64,000 nucleotides of DNA, from contig NZ_CP060719.1 of the NCBI RefSeq assembly GCF_014396975.1, positions 2,266,001-2,330,000 of the forward strand. Reading direction: 5' to 3'. Numbering within the stretch: the stretch's first letter is position 1; each line of letters begins with the position of its first letter. The notes under the pieces are model-generated. The model had not been told where the DNA came from. It saw only the letters and a program-made list of their open reading frames with translations, and made no database searches. Shown here piece after piece: positions 36,669 through 45,975 of the stretch. A program made the translations under genes and the position numbers. This DNA comes from Thermomonas carbonis (GTDB lineage Bacteria; Pseudomonadota; Gammaproteobacteria; Xanthomonadales; Xanthomonadaceae).

Positions 36669-37150
36669 CAGCTCCAGGCCCACGGCCATGGCGAGGGGCG
36701 GGTGACCACGTCGACGCGTTCGCGCTTGGGCCACAGATAGACCACGTCCGCGGCGACGCGCGGGAAGTTGTAGATGTAGCCTTCGACCTTGCGCTTTTCG
36801 TAGCCTTCGATGCGCCCGGTGAAGGTGACTTCGCGGTTGGGTTCGAACAGCGCCGGGTCGTAGAAGCCGGTGCGGCAGACGATGAAGCGGCCCCAGGTGT
36901 CGTCGCTGGCCCAGACCGGGCGGCCATCCACGTTGAGCTGGGTCGAAATCACCTCGAAGCAGGTGCGGTCCGGGCGCGGCTCGGTACGGATGATCCGGCC
37001 GCCCCAACGCACGCTGGCACCGGTGTGGTCGCCGACGACGGCCTGGTGTGGAGTGAGCGCATCGAACTGGCCCTGCAACGGCTTGGGCTGGGTGGCGCAG
37101 GCGGCCAGCAGGACAGTGGCGATGCCGATGGCAATCAGGCGGCGGGTCAT
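36665..37150 (-). CDS. Slp-family outer-membrane lipoprotein
   Basis: Starvation-type lipoprotein of the Slp/YeaY family. The signal peptide MTRRLIAIGIATVLLAAC ends in the lipobox LLAAC, so the mature N-terminal Cys would be lipidated. The mature part has VRWGGRIIRTEPRPDRTCFEV and GFYDPALFEPNREVTFTGRIEGYE, both family landmarks, and a Trp/Pro-rich end. The 161-residue length fits. The start is the ATG at 37150, with an in-frame ATG 10 codons earlier judged unlikely. It overlaps the ACT gene by 4 nt. Confidence 0.87.
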   Translation of the reverse strand: MTRRLIAIGIATVLLAACATQPKPLQGQFDALTPHQAVVGDHTGASVRWGGRIIRTEPRPDRTCFEVISTQLNVDGRPVWASDDTWGRFIVCRTGFYDPALFEPNREVTFTGRIEGYEKRKVEGYIYNFPRVAADVVYLWPKRERVDVVTRPSPWPWAWSW

Positions 37151-37223
37151 GGCGGCTCCAGAGGGCGATGCGGTGGACAACAGCGTGCGGCGGAAACGTT
37201 AGCAGGCGTCGATCAAGGCCGCG

Positions 37224-39179
37224 TCACGGCCGGTGGCGATCAAGGTCCCGGAGCAGCCGTTCGCGTGCCTCGGTGCTGGCCGCATAGCGCGCATCGGAGA
37301 ACCTGCGACTCAGCGAGCCGAGATGCTCGCCGGCACGTGGCTGGTCGGCGGCGACGCGATCTGCCCAGGCTTGCGCAGGCTCGTGCTGCGCGCGGCCGCG
37401 ACCGAGCCGTCGGTAATGCGCGTCCAGCCGGTGCCAGGCGCGCAGCAGCGGGTCGCGTTCGCGCTCGCCGCGGGCGATCAGCCACGCCATCCAGGCCAGT
37501 GCCAGCCCGGCCAGCAATGCGAACAGCAGGATCAAGTGCTGGCCCTGCAGCTTGCCCAGCCCGAACGGCTTCAGCAGGTCTTGCTGGCGCTGCGCGTTGA
37601 AGCCGAGGACGAAGTCGTTCCAGCCGCGGCGCAGCCAGTCGCCGGCATTGAACATCGGCACCAGTCCGTCGAATGCACCGATCCGGCCCGGCTGGCGATC
37701 GGCCAGGGTGTCGTACACGCGCTCGGGCGCGACCGCGGCGGTCGGATCGACCCGCACCCAGCCACGCCGCGGTAGCCAGATTTCGGCCCAGGCATGCGCA
37801 TCGGAATTCAGCACAAGCCAGTAACCGCCGACCGGGTTGCGATAACCGCCAGCGAAGCCGGTGACCACGCGTGCGGGTACGCCGGCCGCGCGCATCAGCA
37901 CCACGAAGGCGGAACTGAAATGCTCGCAATAGCCTTGCTTGCGATCGAACAGGAAATCGTCGACTTCGTTGCGCCCGGCCAGGGGGACATCGAGGGTGTA
38001 GGCAAATTCGCGGGTAATCCAGGCCAGCGCGCGTTCGGCGATGCGCGCGTCGGCCACGCCGGTAGCGTCCCCGCCGGCCTCGCGCCGCCACTGCCGGCCC
38101 AGCGCCAGGGTGCGCGGATTGAAGTCGCGTGGCAGGCGTAGCGCGCGATCGCGCAGCATCGGATGCAAGTCTGGCTCAGCGGCGGCGGGAGGAGCCGAGC
38201 GCATCCGCCAACGCGACACGTTGTTGAGCGGCACGTCGCTCCACGTGCTGAAGTCGATGCTGACATGGGCATTCGCCGGTACCGCGGTCGGCAGGTCGAG
38301 CACAATCATCTGCCGGGTTTCGGTGGGTTCCAGGTCGAGCTGGTAGTCCCAGCCCGGGCCGGCCGGGCGCATCGGTGCTGCTGGTGCCGGCTGCAACCAG
38401 TGCGCCTGGGTCCAACTGCGGCCATCGAATTCCCACAGCACCGGTCCGCGCCAGTACATGTCCTGCGGCCGCGGTTCCGCGCCGAGGAACTGCACCCGCG
38501 CCGCCGGGCTGTCGTCGTTCATCAGGTCCAGGAAGCCGCCGGGGGTCATGTTGTCGGACAGGCCGGGCTTGGCCAGCGCGCGCTCCGGCAAGCCCCACAG
38601 CGGCGAGGGCAGGCGCGGGAACAGCCAGAACGCCGCCAGCGCCAGCGGCAGGCCCAGGGCAAGCAAACGCAGCACGCCGGTCGAGCCCGACCACCAGCGC
38701 GGGCCATCCGCCTCATGCACCTGGGCTTCGTCGCGAGCGAGGCATTGCAGGGCGAGCAAGGCCAGCAACACCGCGGCCAGCGCCAGCACCAGGCTGAGCG
38801 GCCCTTGGTCGAGCAGGAAGGTGGCGAAGGGCGCGAACAGGGCGAACCCGACCAGGCTGCGACCGTCGCGCAGGGTCATGGTTTCCGAGGGCTTCAGCGC
38901 AAGCATGCCCGCCAGCAGCGCGCAGGCGGTGTCGCGGCCGATACCGGGTGCCACCGCGACCACCGCCAGCAACACGCCGATCCCCAGCAGGATCCGGAAA
39001 ACCGCATGCAGCGGCCGTCGCCACGAAGCCGCGGCGACCAGCACGGCAGCAATGCCGAAGCCCCATCCGAGTTCCGGTGGGAGTTGCAGCAACAGCGGCA
39101 ACAGGCAACTCGCGGTGGCCAGCAGCACATGCCGCCGCGCCGCACGCTGCATCGGTGGCGATGGTGTGCGCTCAGCCAT
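37224..39179 (-). CDS. TgpA-type membrane transglutaminase-like protein (DUF3488)
   Basis: A 651-residue inner-membrane protein: about six N-terminal transmembrane segments (residues 15-200), a periplasmic transglutaminase-like domain (about 260-540) and a final transmembrane helix near 560. The catalytic triad is visible as QGYCEHFSSAF (Cys), SDAHAWAEIW (His) and RVDPTAAV (Asp). Pseudomonas TgpA is essential for viability, but its substrate is unknown. The start is the ATG at 39179, which overlaps the end of the DUF58 gene by 8 nt. It is the third gene of the MoxR-DUF58-TgpA operon. Confidence 0.9.
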   Translation of the reverse strand: MAERTPSPPMQRAARRHVLLATASCLLPLLLQLPPELGWGFGIAAVLVAAASWRRPLHAVFRILLGIGVLLAVVAVAPGIGRDTACALLAGMLALKPSETMTLRDGRSLVGFALFAPFATFLLDQGPLSLVLALAAVLLALLALQCLARDEAQVHEADGPRWWSGSTGVLRLLALGLPLALAAFWLFPRLPSPLWGLPERALAKPGLSDNMTPGGFLDLMNDDSPAARVQFLGAEPRPQDMYWRGPVLWEFDGRSWTQAHWLQPAPAAPMRPAGPGWDYQLDLEPTETRQMIVLDLPTAVPANAHVSIDFSTWSDVPLNNVSRWRMRSAPPAAAEPDLHPMLRDRALRLPRDFNPRTLALGRQWRREAGGDATGVADARIAERALAWITREFAYTLDVPLAGRNEVDDFLFDRKQGYCEHFSSAFVVLMRAAGVPARVVTGFAGGYRNPVGGYWLVLNSDAHAWAEIWLPRRGWVRVDPTAAVAPERVYDTLADRQPGRIGAFDGLVPMFNAGDWLRRGWNDFVLGFNAQRQQDLLKPFGLGKLQGQHLILLFALLAGLALAWMAWLIARGERERDPLLRAWHRLDAHYRRLGRGRAQHEPAQAWADRVAADQPRAGEHLGSLSRRFSDARYAASTEARERLLRDLDRHRP

Positions 39180-40128
39180 GCGCGGTCTCGCCGGGCAGCA
39201 AGGCGAGCGCGCGCAGGCAGCGATGCCGTTGCAGCGCGCCCAGGCCCATCGCGATGGCAGGCTGGCCCGGCAGCAGCAGGCCGTAGCGACGTCCTTCGCG
39301 CTCGGCATCGTCCACCCATCGGGCGAGCCGGCGGATGCGTTGTTCGTGCGGCAGGCCGTGGGTGGCTTGCCAATCGAGCACCAACTCGCCGCTCAGCTGT
39401 TGCTCATATTCCCGGACCAACAGGGTGTCGCGGCGCGCAGAGGCCTTCCATGCCACCGAACGCGGTGTGTCACCCGCGCGGTAATTGCGCAGATGGTGGA
39501 CGTCGTCGCCGGCGCGCGCCGGGCGTGGCTTGCCCTTGCCGCCGGCCGGGGCCGGTAGAGGTGGTGCTTGCGCTTCCGCCGCGGGATAGACCAACACCGA
39601 CTGGTTCGGCCACACATAGGACCAGGCGCGGGCCAGGCCGAGTGGTTGCACGGTGGCCAGTTCGAGCCGCGGCAGGGCGAGCCAGCCGCGGCGCTGGGTC
39701 GGCAGCAGCAGCTCCACGGTGGTGCCGTGGCTATCCAGGGTGGCGTGGACAGCAGCATCCGCTGCGGCCACGCGCAGGCCGCGACGCACGCGTGCATCGA
39801 CGGTGTCCAGCGCGATCTTCAGGCGCAGGTCCTGGCCGGCGGCGACCGGGTCGGCCGACACTGCCAGCAGGCGCACGCCGGAGAGTTGCATATGCGCGGC
39901 GATCAGGCTGGCCTGCGCGGCACCGGCCAGCAGCAGGGCCAGCAGCAGGGCAGGGTTGTTGTTGAAGTTCAGCGCGCCCAGGCCCATCGTCCCCAGCAAC
40001 AGGCCGAAGAACAGGCCGGTCGCGGTCGGCAGCACATAGATGCGGTTGCGCCGCAGCAGCACCGGCAGCGGCTCCGGCTGGCGGGGCCGCGTCCACGACT
40101 GCAGGCGGCGGCGCAACGCCTCGCGCAT
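39172..40128 (-). CDS. DUF58 domain protein (MoxR-associated)
   Basis: A 318-residue membrane-anchored protein: two hydrophobic segments near residues 30-75, a beta-rich periplasmic or cytosolic middle, then the diagnostic DDVHHLRNYRAGDTPRSVAWKASAR DUF58 motif near residues 210-235. Family members bind von Willebrand-type partners and act with MoxR AAA ATPases in complex assembly. It lies between moxR and the transglutaminase gene, 1 nt from the former and overlapping the latter. Confidence 0.9.
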   Translation of the reverse strand: MREALRRRLQSWTRPRQPEPLPVLLRRNRIYVLPTATGLFFGLLLGTMGLGALNFNNNPALLLALLLAGAAQASLIAAHMQLSGVRLLAVSADPVAAGQDLRLKIALDTVDARVRRGLRVAAADAAVHATLDSHGTTVELLLPTQRRGWLALPRLELATVQPLGLARAWSYVWPNQSVLVYPAAEAQAPPLPAPAGGKGKPRPARAGDDVHHLRNYRAGDTPRSVAWKASARRDTLLVREYEQQLSGELVLDWQATHGLPHEQRIRRLARWVDDAEREGRRYGLLLPGQPAIAMGLGALQRHRCLRALALLPGETAHG

Positions 40129-40129
40129 C

Positions 40130-41080
40130 TCAGTCGATCGCTACCGCGTGCAGGATCTCGCGCGCCAGCGTGGAGGCCGAGGCATCGGCCTCGCCGACCA
40201 GTCGATGCTCGGCGACCGCAGCGAACAGCGCTTGCACATCCTCCGGAACGGCATGCCCGCGGCCGAGCAGCAACGCATGCGCGCGCGCTGCACGCAGCAG
40301 TGCCAGGCCGGCGCGCGGCGACAGGCCCACGCGCACGCCCGGATGTCGCCGGCTGCGCCCGACCAGTGCCTGCACGTAAGCCACCAGCGGATCGCTGGCG
40401 TGCACGGCCTGCACCGCTTTGCGCAAGGCGAGGATGCGTTCGGCATCCAGCAGCGGCTGCGCCTGCGCGATCAATTCGCGGCGATCGCTGCCTGCCAGCA
40501 ACGCGCGCTCGGTCGTCTCGTCCGGATAGCCCAGCGCAAGCCGCAGCAGGAAGCGATCGAGTTGCGAATCCGGCAGCGGATAGGTGCCGGCCAGGTCCAC
40601 CGGGTTCTGGGTGGCGATCACCAGGAACGGGTCGGGCAGGGCATGGGTGCGCCCGTCGATGCTGACCTGGTGCTCGGCCATTGCCTCGAGCAGCGCACTC
40701 TGCGTGCGCGGCGGTGCGCGGTTGATCTCGTCGGCCAGCAGCACGTGGTTGAACACCGGGCCGGGATGGAATTCGAAGCGGCGCGCCTGCGCCTCGTACA
40801 CCGACACGCCGAGGATGTCGGCCGGCAAGAGGTCGGAGGTGAACTGCACGCGGGCGAAGCCGAGCCCGAGGGTCGCCGCCATCGCATGCGCCAGGGTGGT
40901 CTTGCCCAGGCCGGGCAGATCCTCGATCAGCAGATGGCCATCGGCCAGCAGGGCGACGAAGGCATGCCGCACCTGCTGCGGTTTGCCCAGCACCAGGGTG
41001 TTGACCTGCGCCTGTGCGTCGCGCAGTGCCGCGCGCAGGGCTTCGGGTAGGATCGCGTCGGGCGCCGGGGATGCGGACAT
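40130..41080 (-). CDS. MoxR-family AAA+ ATPase
   Basis: A chaperone-like AAA+ of 316 residues, first gene of a conserved three-gene set with DUF58 and TgpA genes. The divergent Walker A is EDLPGLGKTTLAHA, Walker B is LLADEINRAPP, sensor 1 is VIATQNPVDLAGTYPLPDSQLDRFLL and GLSPRAG is the C-terminal sensor motif. The ATG at 41080 was chosen over upstream in-frame codons that overlap nothing conserved. It is divergent from the membrane glycosyltransferase, with 44 nt between starts. Confidence 0.92.
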   Translation of the reverse strand: MSASPAPDAILPEALRAALRDAQAQVNTLVLGKPQQVRHAFVALLADGHLLIEDLPGLGKTTLAHAMAATLGLGFARVQFTSDLLPADILGVSVYEAQARRFEFHPGPVFNHVLLADEINRAPPRTQSALLEAMAEHQVSIDGRTHALPDPFLVIATQNPVDLAGTYPLPDSQLDRFLLRLALGYPDETTERALLAGSDRRELIAQAQPLLDAERILALRKAVQAVHASDPLVAYVQALVGRSRRHPGVRVGLSPRAGLALLRAARAHALLLGRGHAVPEDVQALFAAVAEHRLVGEADASASTLAREILHAVAID

Positions 41081-41124
41081 GGAAGACCTCGGTAGGTTGC
41101 CGCGAGTGTAGCGAGGTCGAGTGG

Positions 41125-42966
41125 ATGCGGGAGGCGAACGACGCGACGGCCGCAAGGCGCGGATTCATCGCGCTGTGGCTGGTGGTATTCGCGATCAAGT
41201 GGGTGGTGGCCGCGCGCCTGCCGCTGTTCGTGGACGAAGCCTTCTACTGGCAGGAAAGCCGGCACCTGGCGTGGGCGTATTCGGATCTGCCGGGCCTGAG
41301 CGCGTGGCTCGCATCGATTGGCGATGCCATCGCACCCGGCAATGTGCTGGCCCTGCGCCTGCCGTTCCTGCTGATCGGCGCGGCGGTGCCGTGGCTGGTG
41401 GCGCACATGACGATCCGCGAACTGGATGTGCGCAGCGGCTGGCTCGCGGGGTCGCTGACCCTGCTGCTGCCGCTGGCAGGCACGCTGGGATTGTTGGCCT
41501 TGCCCGATGCACCGCTGCTGCTGGCCAGCGTGCTGTGCCTGGATGCCGGACTGCGCCTGCTGCGCCGCGTCGATGCGTTTGTTGCCGGCGAACTGGCGTT
41601 GGGATTGGTAATCGGCGGGCTGACCCATTACCGCTTCGTCGCGGTGATCGCGGTGGGCCTGTTTGCCTTGCTCGCATTGCGCGAAGGGCGCGCGGCCTTG
41701 CGCAGCCCGTGGACGTGGGCGGCAGTCGCGATCGGTGCGTTGGCGTGGTTGCCACTGCTGCTGTGGAACCTGCAGAACGCCGATGCCGGCCTGCGCTTCC
41801 AGTTGGTGGACCGGCATCCCTGGCAGTTCAGCGGCGAAGGCTTCCGGCTGGGGCGGATGCAGCTGCTGCTGGCCACGCCGTTGCTGCTGGCGGCGATGAC
41901 CGTCGCGGCCTGGCGCGGCCTGCGCGATGCGCATGCCGGCGTGCGCGACCTGGCGCTGTCGGGCGCGATGATCGTGCTCGGCTTCCTCGCGCTGGGCTTC
42001 TTCGCAGACCGCGAACGCGCCAGCTTCCACTGGCCGTTGCCGGGCTACATCGCGTTGCTGCCGCTGGTGCCTGCCGTGCTTGCACGCTGGCATCGCGGCT
42101 GGCGCATCGCCGCATGGTCCTTCGCGGCATTCGGGCTGGCCACGGTGCTGGCGTTCTACGTAGTGGCATCGGTGCCGGCGCTGCGCGAGCAGACGGCATC
42201 GCGCAATTTCCATCCCACCAATTTCGCCGGCTGGGACGTGCTGGCACGGAAGGTCGATGACACCCTCGCGACGATGCCGCCCGGCACGCAGTTGCTGGCC
42301 GGCAACTTCAAGATCGCCGCCGAACTCGGCTTCGCCCGCGGCGATGCCGACATCGCCGTGCTCGACCATCCGCTCAACCACAAGCACGGCCGTGCGCCGC
42401 AACTTGCCTTGTGGGGCTTGGCGCACGACACCCGCGAATCGCTCGGCAAAGTGCCGCTGCTGCTTGTCGCCAGCAGCAACGATGTCGATTTCCGCGACCT
42501 GCTGGCGCACTACCACCGGCTGTGCGAGCAGGTCGGGCCGCTGCCGCCACCACGCGTGCTCAATATCGACCACGGCCGCCAGCGCTTCCTGCTGTTCGAG
42601 CTGGGTGCGACCCGGCGCGACGGTCCGTGCACCACGCCGGCGATGGCGTTCCTCGACGCACCCGCGTCGTCGGCGAGTGTCGGCGATTCGTTCGAGGTCG
42701 CCGGCTGGGCGTTCAAGGACGGCGTCGGCCTGCGTGGCGTCGATGTGCTGGTCGATGGTCGCGTCGTTGCGCGGGCGCGCTACGGCGAGGCGAATGCGGG
42801 CGTGGCCGATTTCTGGAGGGGCAGCACCGATCCGAATCATCCCCGCGTGTATTTCCGTTCGCGGGTTGTCGACCTCTCGTCCGGGCGGCACTGGTTGGGT
42901 CTTCGCTTGCACGGTCTTGATGGCAGCAGCGAAGACTGGCCGGCGCAGCTCGTGGTGGTCCGCTAG
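41125..42966 (+). CDS. ArnT/PMT-like membrane glycosyltransferase (GT39/GT83) with C-terminal Ig-like domain
   Basis: A lipid-linked-sugar-dependent transferase with about 11 transmembrane helices. The first periplasmic loop has the catalytic DE pair in LPLFVDEAFYWQESRHLAW, and LPGLSAWLASIGDA follows, as in undecaprenyl-phosphate-aminoarabinose transferases. Residues of about 510-613 form an extra beta-sandwich domain (SFEVAGWAFKDGVGLRGVDVLVDGRVV), like the small Ig-like domains fused to exported transferases. A GAGG site lies 8 nt before the ATG at 41125. The stop shares CTAG with the convergent maf stop. It probably decorates LPS or a surface polymer; the acceptor is unknown. Product length is 613 residues. 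Confidence 0.85.
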   Translation: MREANDATAARRGFIALWLVVFAIKWVVAARLPLFVDEAFYWQESRHLAWAYSDLPGLSAWLASIGDAIAPGNVLALRLPFLLIGAAVPWLVAHMTIRELDVRSGWLAGSLTLLLPLAGTLGLLALPDAPLLLASVLCLDAGLRLLRRVDAFVAGELALGLVIGGLTHYRFVAVIAVGLFALLALREGRAALRSPWTWAAVAIGALAWLPLLLWNLQNADAGLRFQLVDRHPWQFSGEGFRLGRMQLLLATPLLLAAMTVAAWRGLRDAHAGVRDLALSGAMIVLGFLALGFFADRERASFHWPLPGYIALLPLVPAVLARWHRGWRIAAWSFAAFGLATVLAFYVVASVPALREQTASRNFHPTNFAGWDVLARKVDDTLATMPPGTQLLAGNFKIAAELGFARGDADIAVLDHPLNHKHGRAPQLALWGLAHDTRESLGKVPLLLVASSNDVDFRDLLAHYHRLCEQVGPLPPPRVLNIDHGRQRFLLFELGATRRDGPCTTPAMAFLDAPASSASVGDSFEVAGWAFKDGVGLRGVDVLVDGRVVARARYGEANAGVADFWRGSTDPNHPRVYFRSRVVDLSSGRHWLGLRLHGLDGSSEDWPAQLVVVR

Positions 42967-43547
42967 GGCAGGACGAAGCCGGCCTGTCGAAGCAATCGGC
43001 AGGTCGCGATCAGCGGCAAGCCGATCAGTGCGCTCGGGTCGCGATTGTCGATCGCATCGAACAGGGTGATGCCAAGGCCTTCCGACTTGAAACTGCCGGC
43101 GCAGTCGTAGGGCTGCTCGGCATCGACATAGCGCTCGATCCCGCCATCATCCAGTACGCGGAACTGCACCTCGGTCAGGTCGATGTCGGTGAAGCTCCGG
43201 CCATCGGCGTTCGCCAGGCACAACGCGGTGTTGAAACGCACGATGCGTCCCGACATCGCCCGCAGCTGCGCGATGGCGGCTTCGCGCCCACCGGGTTTGC
43301 CCAGCGGCAGGCCATCGAGGTCGGCGACCTGGTCGGAGCCCAGTGCCCAGGCGTCCTCGCCCAGTCGTCGCGCCACGTCCTGCGCTTTTGCTTCCGCCAA
43401 CCGGTTCGCCAGCGCATGCGGGGTTTCGCCGTGGGCCGGGGTTTCATCGACGTCGGGGCGTGCCACCTCGAACGGCAGCCGCAACCTGTCGAGCAGTTCG
43501 CGGCGATACCGCGAGGTCGAAGCCAGCACCAGGCGCGGCATGCTCAC
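42963..43547 (-). CDS. maf: Maf/YceF-family nucleotide pyrophosphatase
   Basis: House-cleaning pyrophosphatase that removes modified nucleotides such as m7GTP. The 194-residue protein starts LVLASTSRYRRELLDRLRLPFE and has the catalytic LGSDQVADLDGLPLGKP region plus CAGSFKSEGLGITLF. Both a GTG at 43547 (overlapping the upstream stop as GTGA) and an ATG at 43541 are possible starts. YceF-like members often flank yceD-rpmF, as here. It is convergent with the membrane glycosyltransferase. Confidence 0.92.
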   Translation of the reverse strand: MSMPRLVLASTSRYRRELLDRLRLPFEVARPDVDETPAHGETPHALANRLAEAKAQDVARRLGEDAWALGSDQVADLDGLPLGKPGGREAAIAQLRAMSGRIVRFNTALCLANADGRSFTDIDLTEVQFRVLDDGGIERYVDAEQPYDCAGSFKSEGLGITLFDAIDNRDPSALIGLPLIATCRLLRQAGFVLP

Positions 43548-43909
43548 GCCCCGCTGGTGCGGGCCAACGAGATCCGCTGCAATTGCTGTTCCAGACTGGC
43601 GCGCGCGCTATCCAGCGACACGCGCACGCTGTCCAACTGGGCCAGTTCCGCGGTGATCGCATGATCCTGCAGCCAAAGTCGCTGGCGCAGCAGATCCTGC
43701 ATCGCGCCGCGAACCGGGTTTTCGTGATCGCCGGCGACCGCCTCGATCTCCTCGCGGGCGGTGCGCAGGCGGGCTTCGAGCGCATCGGCGGCGTCGAGCA
43801 CCGCGCGGATCGCCTGGCGGCGGGCATGGCTGCGCTGGCGGATGCGCCAGGCGATGGCCATGGCGATCCCGGCGGCAATCACCAACAACAGCAGGAGAGT
43901 CGTGTGCAT
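43544..43909 (-). CDS. Single-pass membrane protein with coiled coil, unknown function
   Basis: A 121-residue hypothetical. MHTTLLLLLVIAAGIAMAIAWRIRQR is a signal-anchor helix, and residues of about 27-115 are charged, helical and heptad-like (ALEARLRTAREEIEAVAGDHEN), predicting a coiled coil in the cytoplasm. The ATG at 43909 fits because it directly precedes the anchor; a longer frame to 44011 would run into the yceD promoter. It is coupled to maf by a 4-nt overlap. I do not recognise the family. Confidence 0.7.
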   Translation of the reverse strand: MHTTLLLLLVIAAGIAMAIAWRIRQRSHARRQAIRAVLDAADALEARLRTAREEIEAVAGDHENPVRGAMQDLLRQRLWLQDHAITAELAQLDSVRVSLDSARASLEQQLQRISLARTSGA

Positions 43910-43982
43910 CCGGCAAGTCTGAGGGAGCGAAAAGCCCGCGGCAAACCGGCCTGCAAAGCGCTTCCCGGCGCATCGCCTTGAT

Positions 43983-44011
43983 TTGACAGCAGTGTTTGCG
44001 CCACGTAACAT
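43983..44011 (+). promoter_or_regulatory. Sigma-70 promoter for yceD-rpmF-fab operon
   Basis: A perfect -35 TTGACA (43983-43988), a 17-nt spacer and TAACAT (44006-44011) as -10. The expected start point (about 44018) is 3-4 nt before the yceD ATG, implying a nearly leaderless transcript. Confidence 0.8.
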
Positions 44012-44021
44012 TTTCCGGCTT

Positions 44022-44543
44022 ATGTCCGACTTGCCGAACAGCTGGGTGCCCGAACACGTGGATGCCTGGCGGATGGTCGCGGCGCGGCGGGAATTCGAGG
44101 GCCGGATTCCGCTTGCGGCGATGACCCGGCTGCGCGACGCCTTGCTCGAACCCGATGGCGACGCCCGCTACACGCTGGCGTTCGGCACCGACGCCCTGCA
44201 GGTGCCGTATGCCGAGCTGCGAATCGAGGCGGAACTGCCGCTGGAATGCCAGAGCAGCCTGCGTCGATTCGTGATGCCGGTGCAGCTGGTGCAGCGCCTG
44301 GGGCTGATCCGCGACGAGGCCGATGAAGCGGCCCTGCCGGAGGAGTACGAGGCGTTGCTGGTGGAAGCCGACGGGATGTTGCACCCCGCCGTGCTGGTGG
44401 AGGATGAATTGATTCTGGCGTTGCCGGTGGTGCCGGTGTCGCCCGATGCCGAAACGGTCGAGCGCGACTTCGCGCCCACCGTCGAGGAAACTGCCCAGGC
44501 CAACCCGTTTGCGGCGTTGTCCGGGTGGAAGAAAGATGATTGA
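44022..44543 (+). CDS. yceD: YceD/DUF177 family protein
   Basis: A 173-residue protein of the DUF177 family linked to 23S rRNA or L32 assembly. Recognisable features are RLRDALLEPDGDARYTLAFG, LPLECQSSLRRFVMPV with its single Cys, and the terminal NPFAALSGWKKDD, which resembles the NPFAVLAQLK family ending. The ATG at 44022 follows a near-consensus promoter by 10 nt and has no evident Shine-Dalgarno. Fixed order with rpmF supports the call. Confidence 0.9.
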   Translation: MSDLPNSWVPEHVDAWRMVAARREFEGRIPLAAMTRLRDALLEPDGDARYTLAFGTDALQVPYAELRIEAELPLECQSSLRRFVMPVQLVQRLGLIRDEADEAALPEEYEALLVEADGMLHPAVLVEDELILALPVVPVSPDAETVERDFAPTVEETAQANPFAALSGWKKDD

Positions 44544-44603
44544 TTGAGTGCGGCATCGCCGCGCCCCGTTCGTAGTGATCCATTTCAGATTTGGAGTTGC
44601 AGC

Positions 44604-44798
44604 ATGGCCGTCCAGAAGTCCCGCGTTTCCCCGTCCCGTCGTGGCATGCGCCGTGCGCATGACGCGCTGTCCGCCAAGCAGCTGGCCACCGACCCGACCA
44701 GCGGCGAGACCCACCTGCGCCACCACGTGACCGCCGACGGTTACTACCGCGGCAAGCAGGTCATCGCGCCGAAGACCAAGGTTGCCGACGAAGAGTGA
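44604..44798 (+). CDS. rpmF: 50S ribosomal protein L32
   Basis: A 64-residue basic ribosomal protein starting [20 protein letters not shown], the canonical L32 opening. The C-terminus has no zinc Cys pairs, the Cys-free form. It lies 60 nt after yceD and is followed by a hairpin before fabH. Confidence 0.97.
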   Translation: MAVQKSRVSPSRRGMRRAHDALSAKQLATDPTSGETHLRHHVTADGYYRGKQVIAPKTKVADEE

Positions 44799-44834
44799 TC
44801 CGCGGCCGCAAGGTCGTTTGTCGAGTTGAACGCC

Positions 44835-44858
44835 CGGCCGCGCCCATCAGCGCGGCCG
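44835..44858 (+). terminator. GC-rich hairpin between rpmF and fabH
   Basis: A 9-bp perfect stem CGGCCGCGC, loop CCATCA, GCGCGGCCG. The following bases lack a solid T-run, so it may attenuate rather than end transcription. Confidence 0.5.
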
Positions 44859-44922
44859 TCTGCGTTTGTGTCGCGTCCATGCCGGCATCGCATACGATGG
44901 CCGTTCCGCCAGGAGTCCATCG

Positions 44923-45933
44923 ATGAGTGAGCCTGTCTTGGGTCAGCGCAGCGCTAATCCGCAGATCTACAGCCGCATCGCCGGCACCGGCAGCTATCTG
45001 CCCGAGAAGGTGCTGACGAACGCCGACCTGACCGAGTTCGTCGACACCACCGACGAATGGATCGTGGCCCGCACTGGTATCCGCGAGCGCCACGTGGCCG
45101 CCGACGGCGAAACTACCTCCGATCTCGGCTACCACGCCGCGTTGCGTGCGATGGAAGCCGCGGGCGTGACCGCCGCCGACATCGACCTGATCATCATGGG
45201 CACCACCACGCCGGACCTGATCTTCCCGTCGTCGGCCTGCCTCATGCAGCACAAGCTGGGCGCGAACGGTTGCCCGGCGTTCGACGTCAACGCCGCCTGT
45301 TCCGGCTTCATCTACGCGCTGACCATCGCCGACAAGTTCATCCGCTCCGGCGCAGCGAAGACGGCGCTGGTGGTGGGTTCGGAAACCCTGACCCGAATGC
45401 TCGACTGGAGCGATCGCGGCACCTGCGTATTGTTCGGCGATGGTGCAGGTGCGGTGGTGCTGAAGGCCGACACCGACACCGGCATCCTCAGCACCCACAT
45501 GCACGCGGATGGCGGCAAGAAAGAGCTCCTGTGGAACCCGGTCGGCGTCTCGGTGGGGTTCAAACCCGAGGAAAAGAACGCCGGCGTGCGCGTGCTGATG
45601 ACCGGCAACGAAGTCTTCAAGCATGCGGTGAAGGCGCTGGACTCGGTGGTCGAGGAAGCGCTGGAAGCGAACGGCATGGATCGCCACGACATCGACTGGC
45701 TGGTCCCGCACCAGGCCAACCTGCGCATCATCGAAGCCACCGCCAAGCGCCTGGACATGCCGATGGAGCGGGTGATCGTCACCGTCGACCGCCACGGCAA
45801 CACCTCGTCCGGATCGGTGCCGCTGGCACTCGACGAAGCGGTGCGCGCCGGCAAGATCCAGCGCGGCCAGCTGGTGCTGCTCGAAGCCTTCGGTGGCGGC
45901 TTCACCTGGGGCTCGGCGCTGTTGCGCTACTGA
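44923..45933 (+). CDS. fabH: Beta-ketoacyl-ACP synthase III
   Basis: Starts fatty-acid synthesis by condensing acetyl-CoA with malonyl-ACP. The catalytic triad is Cys in [10 protein letters not shown], His in [10 protein letters not shown] and Asn in HGNTSSGS. Product length is 336 residues, normal. AGGAG at 44911-44915 supports the ATG at 44923. It heads fabH-fabD-fabG-acpP-fabF. Confidence 0.97.
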   Translation: MSEPVLGQRSANPQIYSRIAGTGSYLPEKVLTNADLTEFVDTTDEWIVARTGIRERHVAADGETTSDLGYHAALRAMEAAGVTAADIDLIIMGTTTPDLIFPSSACLMQHKLGANGCPAFDVNAACSGFIYALTIADKFIRSGAAKTALVVGSETLTRMLDWSDRGTCVLFGDGAGAVVLKADTDTGILSTHMHADGGKKELLWNPVGVSVGFKPEEKNAGVRVLMTGNEVFKHAVKALDSVVEEALEANGMDRHDIDWLVPHQANLRIIEATAKRLDMPMERVIVTVDRHGNTSSGSVPLALDEAVRAGKIQRGQLVLLEAFGGGFTWGSALLRY

Positions 45934-45963
45934 TCGGGCATACGCCCCGGTACAGACGGGCTA

Positions 45964-45975
45964 GAGCAATTGCTC
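45964..45975. repeat. 12-nt perfect palindrome GAGCAATTGCTC before fabD
   Basis: A perfect dyad in the 92-nt fabH-fabD gap, immediately before a TATCAT box (45977-45982) that could be a -10. A candidate operator or protein-binding site with no supporting homology. Confidence 0.4.

Noticed and set aside
36665..36720. Frameshift between the Slp lipoprotein and ACT genes
   Set aside because: Both proteins have complete, unrelated folds, and the GTGA overlap explains the junction.
38163..39965. 600-residue plus-strand frame
   Set aside because: Antisense to the transglutaminase and DUF58 genes; Gln/Arg-rich shadow.
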